From contig NZ_CAMUES010000008.1 in NCBI RefSeq assembly GCF_947087965.1, positions 62,001-126,000 of the forward strand: a stretch of DNA of 64,000 bases. Reading direction: 5' to 3'. Source of the stretch: an uncultured Mobiluncus sp. (lineage in GTDB: Bacteria > Actinomycetota > Actinomycetes > Actinomycetales > Actinomycetaceae). Numbering within the stretch: the first letter of the stretch is position 1; every line of letters begins with the position of its first letter. Shown here piece after piece: positions 52,152-61,032 of the stretch. Below the pieces are notes generated by a model. The model was not told where the DNA came from. It searched no databases and worked only from the letters and a program-made list of their open reading frames with translations. The position numbers and the translations under genes are program-made.

Positions 52152-52202
52152 GTTTGTCGGGAGGGATGCTTTCCCTCTCGCGGGGACGCCCTCCCGACAA
52201 AC
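52152..52202 (+). other. 14-bp stem-loop between the binding-protein and permease genes
   Basis: GTTTGTCGGGAGGG (52152-52165) pairs perfectly with CCCTCCCGACAAAC (52189-52202) around a 23-nt loop. No T-tract follows, so it is unlikely to terminate fully. Such hairpins behind a binding-protein gene usually protect the upstream mRNA from 3' decay and raise the receptor-to-permease ratio. Confidence 0.75.
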
Positions 52203-52302
52203 CTGTGCCACTCATCTTTTGTTATGGGACAGACCGCATGGCGAGGCGCTTGGTCCACCCAGAAAAAACCTTTCCGATAACTCCTAAAAGGAGTGAAAAC
52301 TT

Positions 52303-53298
52303 GTGAATAACCTGCTTCGACTCATCGGGCGGCGATTGATTGCCTTGCCAATTATGGCAATTGGGGTCACGCTGCTTGTATTCTTCCTGATGGAGCTGTC
52401 GCCTCTGGATCCTGCTTGGATGGCTTTGGGTGACAACGCTTCAGACCCCGGCCAAGTAAAGGCTTTCAATGTTTCCCACGGATACGTCATCGACGACGGA
52501 AGCCCTACTGGCAAACCTATTCCCGTGCTGGTGCGCTACTTTAACTACCTGGTCGCTCTGTGTCACGGTGACTTCGGTATTTATGGCGTAGGCACGTCCC
52601 ACCAAGTCACGGACCTGATTGCCCCGGCGTTGCCGGTGACTTTGCAGCTGACTTTCCTGGGTCTGTTTATCGCGGTACTGATTTCTTTCCCGCTGGGCGT
52701 TTTTGCTGCTATCTATCGTGATCGTTGGCCTGACCAGGTCATTCGCGTTTTGTCGGTTATCTTTATCGGCACCCCTAGCTTCTGGCTGGCGACCATGCTG
52801 GTGTTGTGGATTCTCGGTTCTTTCAAGGGGATTCTGCCAGTTTCTGGGCCGGTCCCGGGGTTCTTTGATGACTTTGGCGGGTGGCTGACCCGTATGTTAC
52901 CCCCTGCAATAGCGCTGGCCACCCCCGTCATCGGTCAGATGACCAGGGTGGTGCGGACCTCGGTGGTCGAGGAACTCGATCGTGACTATGTGCGTACCGC
53001 GCTCGGCGCCGGAATCCCAAAGCCTATCGTTATCGGGCGTAACGTTTTGCGTAACGCTTTGATTACCCCGGTGACGGTCTTGGGTTTGCGGGTCGGCTAT
53101 CTAATGGGTGGCGCGGTCGTTATCGAAATCATCTTTAACATGAGGGGCATGGGGCGCGTCCTCGTGGACGGCATCACCAAGAGTGAGGTTTCCATAGTCC
53201 AGGCCGCAGCCCTGGTGGTAGCTTTGGCGTTCATTGTGGTCAACATCATCGTGGACATGCTCTACCTGTTGATTAACCCCCGGATTAGGTCGGTGTAG
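52303..53298 (+). CDS. ABC transporter permease (DppB type)
   Basis: The GTG at 52303 follows AAAGGAG at eight bases and gives 331 residues. Six transmembrane helices and the coupling loop with EELDRDYVRTALGAGIPKP (EAA motif) near residue 225 are visible. It pairs with the permease half of the next gene. With the two ATPase domains it forms the importer for the substrate delivered by the lipoprotein upstream. Confidence 0.9.
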   Translation: MNNLLRLIGRRLIALPIMAIGVTLLVFFLMELSPLDPAWMALGDNASDPGQVKAFNVSHGYVIDDGSPTGKPIPVLVRYFNYLVALCHGDFGIYGVGTSHQVTDLIAPALPVTLQLTFLGLFIAVLISFPLGVFAAIYRDRWPDQVIRVLSVIFIGTPSFWLATMLVLWILGSFKGILPVSGPVPGFFDDFGGWLTRMLPPAIALATPVIGQMTRVVRTSVVEELDRDYVRTALGAGIPKPIVIGRNVLRNALITPVTVLGLRVGYLMGGAVVIEIIFNMRGMGRVLVDGITKSEVSIVQAAALVVALAFIVVNIIVDMLYLLINPRIRSV

Positions 53299-53302
53299 TG
53301 CT

Positions 53303-55399
53303 ATGACGAGTCAAACAAAGAAACTTGTTACCGCGGTTGAATCAGGGAAAAAGATTCGTTTCCGGCGCTGGAACAACATGTCGGTCAGTGCCCGGATTGC
53401 TGTCATTGTGTTGCTGGTACTGGCTCTCATCTCGGCCTTGGCTCCGCTGTTGGCTCCCTACTCTGCCAGCTTCGTTGATACCGACGCGATGGCGGCGGCG
53501 GTGAAGGCCACGCGCAGCAAGGAATCAGCTCCCAGTATGATTCACCTGTTCGGCACCGATTCGGCGGGGCGTGATGTATTGTCCCGGCTGCTGTTGGGCG
53601 GGAAATACTCCATGATTATCGGCTTGTCCGCAACCTTTATCGCCCTGGTTATCGGGGCTATTATCGGTTCGGTTGCGGCCGTGGTTCGCAAATGGATTTC
53701 GGAAGTCATCATGCGCATCATGGACATCATCATGGCTGTTCCCGGTATCGCTATGGCGGCGGTTATGGTTCTGGTCTTTAGCGGGATATTTCCTCCCGGC
53801 AATCAGGTTGGCCTGGTCACAGTCATCATTATCGCAATTGCTTTCGTTTATATTCCCCAGCTAGCTCGAATTGTGCGCGCTAACGTCATGTCCGCTTACG
53901 GCGAAGACTACGTGCGGGCTGTGATTGTTTCCGGCGCCAGAGCTCCCTGGATCTTGACAAAGCACGTGGTACGCAACACCGCGGCTCCGGTTCTGGTTTT
54001 TGCCACGGTGCTGGTGGCAGACGCTATCATCCTGGAAGCCTCCCTAACCTTCATCGGCACCGGCCTGAAGTCTAGCTTGGTTCCCACTTGGGGCAACGTC
54101 CTGTCTGATGCCTCCACAAACGGCTCCATCAACCATGGCGCCTGGTGGACCGCACTGTTCCCCGGCTTGCTCATCATGATCACCGTGCTGTGTCTGAACA
54201 TTCTCTCAGAGGGCATCACGGACGCAATGGTGGCAGCCCCGGCTTCAGCTCCGGTAAAGGTGGAACAAAACACCGCCGACCGCGAAGCCGACGCCCTCCT
54301 GCTCGACCCGCGTCGCGCTTACCAAGAACAGGCCGAATCATTGCGCGCCCGCCTCGATGCGCTGCGCGAAGTCGAACAAAAGCGTCAAGACCGCATGCAG
54401 GACAACTTCACCGGTGAACCGCTACTGGAAGTGAAAGATTTGTGCATCAAGTTCCCGCGTCACGGCGACGTGAACGTGGTCGACCATGTATCTTTCGCCG
54501 TACGGCCTGGGGAAACGATGGGTCTGGTCGGGGAATCCGGCTGTGGCAAATCGATTACCGCCCTGACGATTATGGGCCTCATCGACCCGCGGGCAGAAAT
54601 CTCTGGCGAAGCCTATTACCAGGGCAAAGACCTGTTCAAGATGACTCGGAAGGAACGTCACGCCCTGCTGGGTCACGAAATGGCCATGATTTACCAAGAT
54701 GCCCTGTCCTCGTTGAACCCAGCGATGCTCATCCGGTCGCAAATGAAGCAGCTGACCAAACGTGGCGGCACCCGCAGCGCCGAGGAACTGTTGGAATTGG
54801 TGGGATTGGACCCGAAACGAACTTTGGATTCTTACCCGCACGAACTTTCCGGTGGACAACGCCAGCGTGTTCTGATTGCGATGGCTCTGACTCGTGACCC
54901 GCAGCTGGTTATCGCGGACGAGCCCACCACGGCACTGGACGTGACCGTGCAAAAGCAGGTCATCGACCTGTTGAACGAACTGCGTAACAAGCTCGGTTTC
55001 GCCATGATTTTTGTGTCTCACGATTTGGCTTTGGTGGCCGAAGTCGCCCACAAGATTACCGTCATGTACGCCGGTCAGGTGGTGGAACAGGCTCCTACCA
55101 TCGAGCTGCTGGAGAATCCGACTCACGAGTACACTCGCGGCCTGTTGGGTGCGGTGCTCTCTATCGAGGCCGGTTCCGGGCGTCTGCACCAGGTTCCGGG
55201 GACCGTGCCTTCCCCACAGGACTTTACGGTGGGCGACCGGTTCGCGCCGCGTTCCTCGCACCCCGATTACGGCGCGGACATCCCGCTGGAGTTCGAGTTG
55301 GTCGGTCCCGAGCACGTCTATGCCGCCCTTCCCAATAAGGAAGGGGTCTATCAGCGTGCACCCCGATATGTTCCGAATGGAAAGGAGGAACAATCATGA
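53303..55399 (+). CDS. Fused ABC permease (DppC type) and ATPase (DppD type)
   Basis: The protein has 698 residues. The N-terminal half is a DppC-like permease with helices from about 25 to 310 and an EAA loop (YGEDYVRAVIVSGA). A coiled linker rich in Arg, Glu and Gln spans about 325-370. The C-terminal half is an ATPase with Walker A GESGCGKS near 413, ABC signature LSGGQRQR near 516, and Walker B VIADEP. An oligopeptide-type C-terminal domain follows. This fusion is seen in some actinobacterial peptide-type importers, and I recall it for the sialic acid importer SiaEFGI. It overlaps the next ATPase gene by four bases. Confidence 0.9.
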   Translation: MTSQTKKLVTAVESGKKIRFRRWNNMSVSARIAVIVLLVLALISALAPLLAPYSASFVDTDAMAAAVKATRSKESAPSMIHLFGTDSAGRDVLSRLLLGGKYSMIIGLSATFIALVIGAIIGSVAAVVRKWISEVIMRIMDIIMAVPGIAMAAVMVLVFSGIFPPGNQVGLVTVIIIAIAFVYIPQLARIVRANVMSAYGEDYVRAVIVSGARAPWILTKHVVRNTAAPVLVFATVLVADAIILEASLTFIGTGLKSSLVPTWGNVLSDASTNGSINHGAWWTALFPGLLIMITVLCLNILSEGITDAMVAAPASAPVKVEQNTADREADALLLDPRRAYQEQAESLRARLDALREVEQKRQDRMQDNFTGEPLLEVKDLCIKFPRHGDVNVVDHVSFAVRPGETMGLVGESGCGKSITALTIMGLIDPRAEISGEAYYQGKDLFKMTRKERHALLGHEMAMIYQDALSSLNPAMLIRSQMKQLTKRGGTRSAEELLELVGLDPKRTLDSYPHELSGGQRQRVLIAMALTRDPQLVIADEPTTALDVTVQKQVIDLLNELRNKLGFAMIFVSHDLALVAEVAHKITVMYAGQVVEQAPTIELLENPTHEYTRGLLGAVLSIEAGSGRLHQVPGTVPSPQDFTVGDRFAPRSSHPDYGADIPLEFELVGPEHVYAALPNKEGVYQRAPRYVPNGKEEQS

Positions 55400-56250
55400 G
55401 TGAGGCTTTACCTGCTGTAACAGATGCTCAGAGCCTGGTCTCTGACCCGGACACCCCCATCATCGAACTGAAAAACGTTGAAGTGACGTTCAAAGCTCGG
55501 ACCGGTTCGCTCTTCCGCCCCAACCACGTCCACGCGGTGCAGGGAGTGAACATGAAGATTATGCCCGGCAAGGTGCTGGGTATTGTCGGCGAATCCGGTT
55601 GCGGTAAATCCACTACCGCCAATGTCATGTGCGGGCTGCAGGTTGCGACGAAGGGTCAGGTTTTCTTTATGGGCAAGGACGTTACCAAGCGCAGCGCCGC
55701 TCACCGGCGCCACATTGGTTCTGTCGTGTCCGTGGTGTTCCAAGACCCTGCAACCGCCTTGAATCCGCGAATGACAGTGCAGGATCAGCTAGCTGATCCG
55801 CTGCGTGTCCATAAGATTGGCACCGAAGAAACTCGGGACAAACGGGTGCGGGAATTGCTGGGGTTGGTAGGTTTGCCGCTGTCAGCTCTCAATGCCCTGC
55901 CCGGTCAGCTTTCCGGGGGGCAGCGGCAGCGTGTGGCTATCGCCCGTGCCCTGTCCCTGCACCCGAAAGCCATCATCGCTGACGAGCCCACGTCCGCCCT
56001 TGATGTTTCCGTGCGCGCCCAGATTCTGAACTTGCTGTCTGACCTTAAGAAAGAACTGGGGTTAGCGATGGTGTTTATTTCGCACGACATTCAAACGGTG
56101 CGCTACATTTCGGATCGCATCGCCGTGATGAACGCGGGCAAGGTGGTCGAGGAAGGCGACGCAGATACCCTTCTGAACCACCCATCGGATCCCTATACTC
56201 GCACGCTCTTGGGGGCCGCGCCGTCCCTGCTGCATCCGCAGTTGGATTGA
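55396..56250 (+). CDS. ABC transporter ATPase (DppF type)
   Basis: The protein has 284 residues, with Walker A GESGCGKST near residue 61, the signature LSGGQRQRVAIARAL near 173 and Walker B AIIADEPTSALD. The C-terminal tail is the oligopeptide type (HPSDPYTRTLLGA). It is the second ATPase of the importer, coupled to the fused gene by ATGA. The complete importer has one lipoprotein, two permease domains and two ATPase domains. nanA starts 37 bp later. Confidence 0.92.
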   Translation: MSEALPAVTDAQSLVSDPDTPIIELKNVEVTFKARTGSLFRPNHVHAVQGVNMKIMPGKVLGIVGESGCGKSTTANVMCGLQVATKGQVFFMGKDVTKRSAAHRRHIGSVVSVVFQDPATALNPRMTVQDQLADPLRVHKIGTEETRDKRVRELLGLVGLPLSALNALPGQLSGGQRQRVAIARALSLHPKAIIADEPTSALDVSVRAQILNLLSDLKKELGLAMVFISHDIQTVRYISDRIAVMNAGKVVEEGDADTLLNHPSDPYTRTLLGAAPSLLHPQLD

Positions 56251-56287
56251 ATACTGACAGTCGGACCAAAACAGAGGAGAATGAGGT

Positions 56288-57199
56288 ATGTCTAAAAAAA
56301 TTAGCGGCATTGTCCCGCCCCTAACCATCCCGTTAAAGGACGGCGAACTCGATGTGCCTTCGTTGGAACGGCACATTAACCGCCTGATTGCAGCCGGTAT
56401 CGATGGCTTGTTTGTGCTGGGGTCGTCGGGAGAAGTGGCGTTTTCTACCGATGAACGCCGCGGGCAAATCCTCTCTGAATCCAAACGTATCGTGGCCGGT
56501 AGACTCCCCATTATGGCGGGGGTTATCAGCACGGAGACGGAACGGGTCGTGGAGCACATTCGCCAAGCCGAAGACATCGGGGTCGATGCAGTGGTCGCTA
56601 CCGCCCCGTTCTATGCCCTGCAAGGGGTGCGGGAGATTCGGCGGCACTTCGAAATCTTGCGAGAAAGCACGGACCTGCCCATTTGGGCATACGACATTCC
56701 CGCATGTGTCCACTGGAAGCTACCCAATGACCTGGTGATGGACCTGGGTAAAGCCGGAGTCCTCAGCGGGGTAAAGGATTCTTCCGGCGATGATGTCGGC
56801 TTCCGTTTCCTCTCTCGGTTGAACGCCGAGGCGGGACACCCGCTGCAGCTGCTTACCGGTCACGAGGTCGTGGTGGACGGGGCTTATCTGTCCGGTGCGG
56901 ACGGCTGTGTGCCCGGCTTGGGCAACGTCGATCCGGACGGCTACGTGCGCCAGTGGAAAGCCGCCCTCGCTAAGGACTGGGAGACTGTCCGCAAGGAACA
57001 GGACCGGCTGGCAGATTTGATGACGATTGTCCAGGTCAAAGACGTGCAGGGCTTCGGTGCCGGCATCGGTGCGTTTAAGACTGCCTTGCAGCTACTGGGG
57101 GTATTTGAGTCTAATGAGATGCCTCGTCCCGTGGCGGCTTTGAGCGGAGAAAACGTAGAGCACGTGCGCCGCGTCCTGCAAAAAGTCGGATTGCTGTAG
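56288..57199 (+). CDS. nanA: Dihydrodipicolinate synthase family protein, probable N-acetylneuraminate lyase
   Basis: The protein has 303 residues of the TIM-barrel DHDPS/NAL family. The Schiff-base lysine lies in SGVKDSSGD near residue 163 and the catalytic tyrosine in WAYDIP near 138. GSSGEV carries the carboxylate-binding loop. In this nan/nag operon it should cleave N-acetylneuraminate to ManNAc and pyruvate. The nearest alternatives are DHDPS or 2-keto-3-deoxy-sugar aldolases, since several family residues are shared. It follows the importer genes directly. Confidence 0.82.
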   Translation: MSKKISGIVPPLTIPLKDGELDVPSLERHINRLIAAGIDGLFVLGSSGEVAFSTDERRGQILSESKRIVAGRLPIMAGVISTETERVVEHIRQAEDIGVDAVVATAPFYALQGVREIRRHFEILRESTDLPIWAYDIPACVHWKLPNDLVMDLGKAGVLSGVKDSSGDDVGFRFLSRLNAEAGHPLQLLTGHEVVVDGAYLSGADGCVPGLGNVDPDGYVRQWKAALAKDWETVRKEQDRLADLMTIVQVKDVQGFGAGIGAFKTALQLLGVFESNEMPRPVAALSGENVEHVRRVLQKVGLL

Positions 57200-57209
57200 G
57201 AACCCAGCT

Positions 57210-58151
57210 ATGACCACGGATTACGTCATCGCTATCGACCTCGGCGGCACGAAAATCGCTGCCGCCTTGGCGGATCGGGATGGCCATCTGAGCCTACCTT
57301 GCCGGACGGACACGCCCGCTCACGAGGGCGGTGCGGCCGTGGTCGGAGCGATTAACGCCTTGGTGGGTGAGGTCCGCTCGCAGGCTCACAAGGACGGCAT
57401 CGACCGGATTGTGGGTGTGGGGATTGGATCAGCCGGGGTAGTCGACCTGGCGGGGCAGCGGATTATTGCCTCCACTGATGCGATTCGGGGCTGGGCCGGT
57501 ACTGAGGTCGTATCGCTGGTGGAATCAGCGGTGAATCTGCCCGTCACTTTGGAAAACGATGTTAATGCTCATCTGCGCGGAGAAGCCTGGAAAGGTGCGG
57601 GAGCCGGGAAAAACTACGTTGCCATGATGGCGTTGGGGACCGGTATCGGCGGAGCCCTCATGGTTAACGGGGAAATTCTGGTCGGTCCGCACGGAACCGC
57701 TGGCGATTTCGGACACCTGCCAACTTTGCTGCCTACCAAACGGGCCTGTACCTGTGGACGCGGCGTGCCACATCTGGAAACCGTGGCATCGGGACCGGGG
57801 TTGTACGCCTGGTACTTGGAAAATGGTGGAGACCCGGCCGTCAGCGGCGCTCGTGAACTGGAAAAACGCGCTCTGTCAGGGGACGTGCTGGCTGCGCGCA
57901 TTTATACGGAAGTAGCCGCGGAAACCGGGCGCGCTCTGGGATCTATCGTCAATACGGTTGACCCGGAAGTCATGATTGTCGGGGGAGGCCTGGCTAACAG
58001 CACGGACATCTGGTGGAAACCTCTACGGGCGGCTTACCAGGAACAGTTGGTGAACATTCTTCGTGAGGTGCCGCTGGTGAAAGCGACTTTGGGCAATGCG
58101 GCTGCCCTGGTAGGGGCCGCGAAAAAGATTTGGAACCGGGTGGACGGCTGA
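57210..58151 (+). CDS. nanK: ROK-family sugar kinase, probable N-acetylmannosamine kinase
   Basis: The protein has 313 residues. The ATP-binding DLGGTKIAAALAD is at the N-terminus, LENDVNAHLRGEAW contains the catalytic Asp near residue 115 and MALGTGIGG follows. The zinc site reads CTCGRGVPHLE, with His in place of the third Cys of the common CxCGxxGC pattern, as in part of the ROK family. It is expected to phosphorylate ManNAc to ManNAc-6-P. Other ROK members phosphorylate glucose, so the sugar is inferred from the operon. It begins 10 bp after nanA. Confidence 0.83.
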   Translation: MTTDYVIAIDLGGTKIAAALADRDGHLSLPCRTDTPAHEGGAAVVGAINALVGEVRSQAHKDGIDRIVGVGIGSAGVVDLAGQRIIASTDAIRGWAGTEVVSLVESAVNLPVTLENDVNAHLRGEAWKGAGAGKNYVAMMALGTGIGGALMVNGEILVGPHGTAGDFGHLPTLLPTKRACTCGRGVPHLETVASGPGLYAWYLENGGDPAVSGARELEKRALSGDVLAARIYTEVAAETGRALGSIVNTVDPEVMIVGGGLANSTDIWWKPLRAAYQEQLVNILREVPLVKATLGNAAALVGAAKKIWNRVDG

Positions 58152-58197
58152 ACTAACCCGGCGCGAGACTGCGCGCCAACTACGGAAGGGGAAATAA

Positions 58198-58902
58198 ATG
58201 AATGCACAACGGCAAGCAGCGATTGACGCCATTAAGGGGCGGTTAATCGTCAGCTGTCAGGCATATCCGGGAGAGCCGATGCGGAGGTCTGATATCACCG
58301 CCGCTTTGGCGCAGTCAGTTGTGGCGGGAGGAGCTGCCGCGGTGCGCGTCCAGGGGATAGCGGACATTGTGGCGTGCCGTCAGGCGGTGGAAGTGCCGCT
58401 GATTGGACTCATTAAGTTTGGTCACGAGGGGGTTTACATCACGCCCTCGATTGCTCACGCACGTGCCTGTGCCTTGAGCGGCGCGGATGTCATCGCTATC
58501 GATGCCACTTTGCGTGAACGGGGGGAGGGCGAGACTTTCGCGGATGCGGTGAGCGCGATGCACGAGGAATTTCCCGGGGTGGCAATCATGGCTGACTGCG
58601 CGTCCGTTGAGGACGCGAAAGCAGCCGAACAGGCCGGAGCGGACCTCATCGGCACTACCCTTTCCGGCTATACTCCCGGATACCAATATGCCCGCGCCGC
58701 GACTGCGGGACCCGACTTCGATTTTATTGCGGCAGTCTGCCAGTCAGTCCACGCCCCAATCGTGGTGGAAGGCCGGATTCACAGCCCCCAAGACCTCGCC
58801 GAGGTTTACCAATACCCGATTCATGCGGCATGCGTAGGCACCGCCATCACTCACCCATGGCGTCTCACTGAATGGTATGTAGACAAACTGCCGAAAGCCT
58901 AG
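58198..58902 (+). CDS. nanE: N-acetylmannosamine-6-phosphate 2-epimerase
   Basis: The protein has 234 residues of the NanE TIM-barrel family: RLIVSCQAYPGEPMR near residue 16, PLIGLIKFGHEGVYITPS with the catalytic Lys, DVIAIDATLRER, and IMADCASVEDAKAAEQAGAD. It converts ManNAc-6-P to GlcNAc-6-P. An AAGGGGAAAT ribosome binding site precedes the ATG. NanE is specific to this route, so its presence firmly ties the operon to amino-sugar or sialic acid use. Confidence 0.93.
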   Translation: MNAQRQAAIDAIKGRLIVSCQAYPGEPMRRSDITAALAQSVVAGGAAAVRVQGIADIVACRQAVEVPLIGLIKFGHEGVYITPSIAHARACALSGADVIAIDATLRERGEGETFADAVSAMHEEFPGVAIMADCASVEDAKAAEQAGADLIGTTLSGYTPGYQYARAATAGPDFDFIAAVCQSVHAPIVVEGRIHSPQDLAEVYQYPIHAACVGTAITHPWRLTEWYVDKLPKA

Positions 58903-59001
58903 CTGCGGGGGCTGCCTGTCTCCATTCACGAGGAAGGCTGCTGGTGCAGGAACATACGGCTCACAATACTTGCGGACAAACTGAGAGGAAACTGGAACAA
59001 C

Positions 59002-60123
59002 ATGACAATCTATCGCGCAGACACGTTATTTGATGGTAACCAGGTCCTAGGACCCGGGGCAGTGCGGGTGGAAAACGACCGTATCGCTGAGGTTTTCAGC
59101 GGGCCGGCAGCCGCACAAGTCCGGGCGGACGTGGATTTTGGAGCAGCTATCCTCGCTCCTGGATTCGTGGACATTCACTCTCACGGCGGCGGGGGAGAGG
59201 CTTTCACTAATGGGGCTGAGGCAGCCCGTACCGTCATTGCCACCCACCGCCACGAGGGTACGACTTCCATCATGGCCAGCTTGGTCACGGACACGTTGGA
59301 TCACTTGGAATCCCAGATTCGGGATTTGGCACCGCTCTATGACGCCGGCGAAATTTTGGGCGTCCACTTGGAGGGGCCGTGGATGGCAGAGGAATACAAG
59401 GGAGCCCATGACCCCAAGCTGCTGCGTGACCCGGCTTTGGACGAGGTCCAACGCTTGTGCCAGGCTGGTCCGGTGAAAATGGTGACCCTCGCTATTGAAC
59501 GTCGCGGCGGGTTGGAGGCCGTTCGCTGGCTGGTGTCACGGGGAATCATTGCCGCTCCAGGACATATGAACGCCGACTACGACACGATGAAAGCTGCTCT
59601 GGCCAACGGGGCGCAGAACGTTACCCACCTGTTCAACGCGATGAAACCGATTCATCACCGCCAGCCGGGGCCGATTGTGGCCGCCTTGGAAACGCCGGGA
59701 TTGCCGGTAGAAATCATCGCTGACGGCGTACATTCCCACCCCGCCACCGTGAAGTTCGTGTTTGATGCCAAGGGGCGGGACACAGTCTTGGTTACCGATG
59801 CGATGGCGGCCGCGGGCTCGCCGGACGGAGATTACCTGTTGGGGCCTCTGGAAGTCGAGGTTCGTGACGCGGTGGCACGTTTGAAATCTAATGGGTCCAT
59901 TGCCGGCTCCACCCTAACCCTGTCCCGGGCCATACGTTTTGCAACTTATACCGCAGGAGTGGATATTTGGTTGGCGCTTCATGCCGCAACGGCTCGCCCC
60001 GCTGCCGTGTTGGGCGCAACAGATATTGGGGTGTTGGCGCCGGGGGCATATGCGGACTTGGTAGTTGAGTCGAGCGCCCTCCAAGTGCAACACGTGTTTC
60101 GCCGCGGTCAGCAGGTGCGTTGA
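59002..60123 (+). CDS. nagA: N-acetylglucosamine-6-phosphate deacetylase
   Basis: The protein has 373 residues with GAGGAAAC before the ATG. The amidohydrolase fold is shown by FVDIHSHGGGGE near residue 54, HLEGPWMAEEYKGAH near 120, THLFNAMKPIHHR near 210 and VTDAMAAAGSPDG near 265, whose Asp is catalytic. It deacetylates GlcNAc-6-P to GlcN-6-P. The last three genes in the operon are ordered along the pathway: nanE, nagA, nagB. Confidence 0.93.
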   Translation: MTIYRADTLFDGNQVLGPGAVRVENDRIAEVFSGPAAAQVRADVDFGAAILAPGFVDIHSHGGGGEAFTNGAEAARTVIATHRHEGTTSIMASLVTDTLDHLESQIRDLAPLYDAGEILGVHLEGPWMAEEYKGAHDPKLLRDPALDEVQRLCQAGPVKMVTLAIERRGGLEAVRWLVSRGIIAAPGHMNADYDTMKAALANGAQNVTHLFNAMKPIHHRQPGPIVAALETPGLPVEIIADGVHSHPATVKFVFDAKGRDTVLVTDAMAAAGSPDGDYLLGPLEVEVRDAVARLKSNGSIAGSTLTLSRAIRFATYTAGVDIWLALHAATARPAAVLGATDIGVLAPGAYADLVVESSALQVQHVFRRGQQVR

Positions 60124-60174
60124 GGTACGACTCGGAGCTTAGCCGGACAATCGAAAACAACGGAAGGTATTCTC

Positions 60175-60966
60175 ATGGAAATCATTATTAAGCCAACGGC
60201 ACAAGAATTGGCGCTGGTCGCCGCGGATGCCATCTGCGAGGTTTACGCGGACAATCCCGCTGCCGTGCTGGGGGTGGCGACGGGCTCCAGCCCGCTGCCG
60301 ATTTATCAAGAACTTTCACGCCGGGTTCAGGCAGGGAGTCTGTCTCTAAGCCGTGCCCAGGCTTTCCAGCTCGATGAGTATGTGGGACTGCCTCAGGATC
60401 ATCCCGAGGCGTACCACAACTTTATTCGTCGCGAGTTTGCCGATATCACGGATATAGACCCGAATGCGGTATATGGGGAAGACGGCCTGGCCGCCGACCT
60501 GTTAGCGGAGTGTCAGCGCTATGAACAGGCCATTGTTGATGCCGGCGGAATTGATATACAGATTTTGGGTATCGGAGCGGATGGGCATATTGCCTTCAAT
60601 GAACCCGGCACTTCCCTGCATTCCTTGACGCACCCCGCGGTGTTGACCGCCCAAACCCGCAGCGACAACGCCCGATTCTTTGACGGAGACATTGACAAGG
60701 TGCCCACGCACGCGCTCACCCAAGGGGTGGGCACCATCTTGCGAGCGCAAAAAATTGTGCTGATTGCCACTGGCTCCAACAAGGCTGACGCGGTTCGGGA
60801 CATGGTGGAGGGTCCGGTCTCTATCTCTTGCACCGGTTCGGCTTTACAGCTGCACAACAATGTTAAGGTGCTGCTGGATGAGGCCGCCGCCGCGAAGCTT
60901 GAGCGTCTGGATTTCTATCGCGAAATTTATGCCAATCGTCCCGAAGGGTCATGGCTGGGGCTGTAA
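60175..60966 (+). CDS. nagB: Glucosamine-6-phosphate deaminase
   Basis: The protein has 263 residues. LGVATGSSPLPIYQEL (phosphate loop), FQLDEYVGLP with the active-site Asp, and ILGIGADGHIAFNEPG are the NagB signatures. It converts GlcN-6-P to fructose-6-P and ammonia and ends the sialic acid route into glycolysis. CGGAAGG precedes the ATG. The allosteric GlcNAc-6-P site residues of the E. coli hexamer are not clearly conserved. No obvious terminator follows. Confidence 0.94.
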   Translation: MEIIIKPTAQELALVAADAICEVYADNPAAVLGVATGSSPLPIYQELSRRVQAGSLSLSRAQAFQLDEYVGLPQDHPEAYHNFIRREFADITDIDPNAVYGEDGLAADLLAECQRYEQAIVDAGGIDIQILGIGADGHIAFNEPGTSLHSLTHPAVLTAQTRSDNARFFDGDIDKVPTHALTQGVGTILRAQKIVLIATGSNKADAVRDMVEGPVSISCTGSALQLHNNVKVLLDEAAAAKLERLDFYREIYANRPEGSWLGL

Positions 60967-61032
60967 ACCAAGCAACATGCCAATGAACGCTCGCCGTGGA
61001 GCTGTTCAGGAATTCCAATTAGACTAAAAAGC

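Noticed and set aside
53303..55399. Artificial merging of two genes
   Set aside because: The frame is open throughout, the linker has normal codon use, and the following gene overlaps with the expected ATGA, so a natural fusion is the simpler reading.
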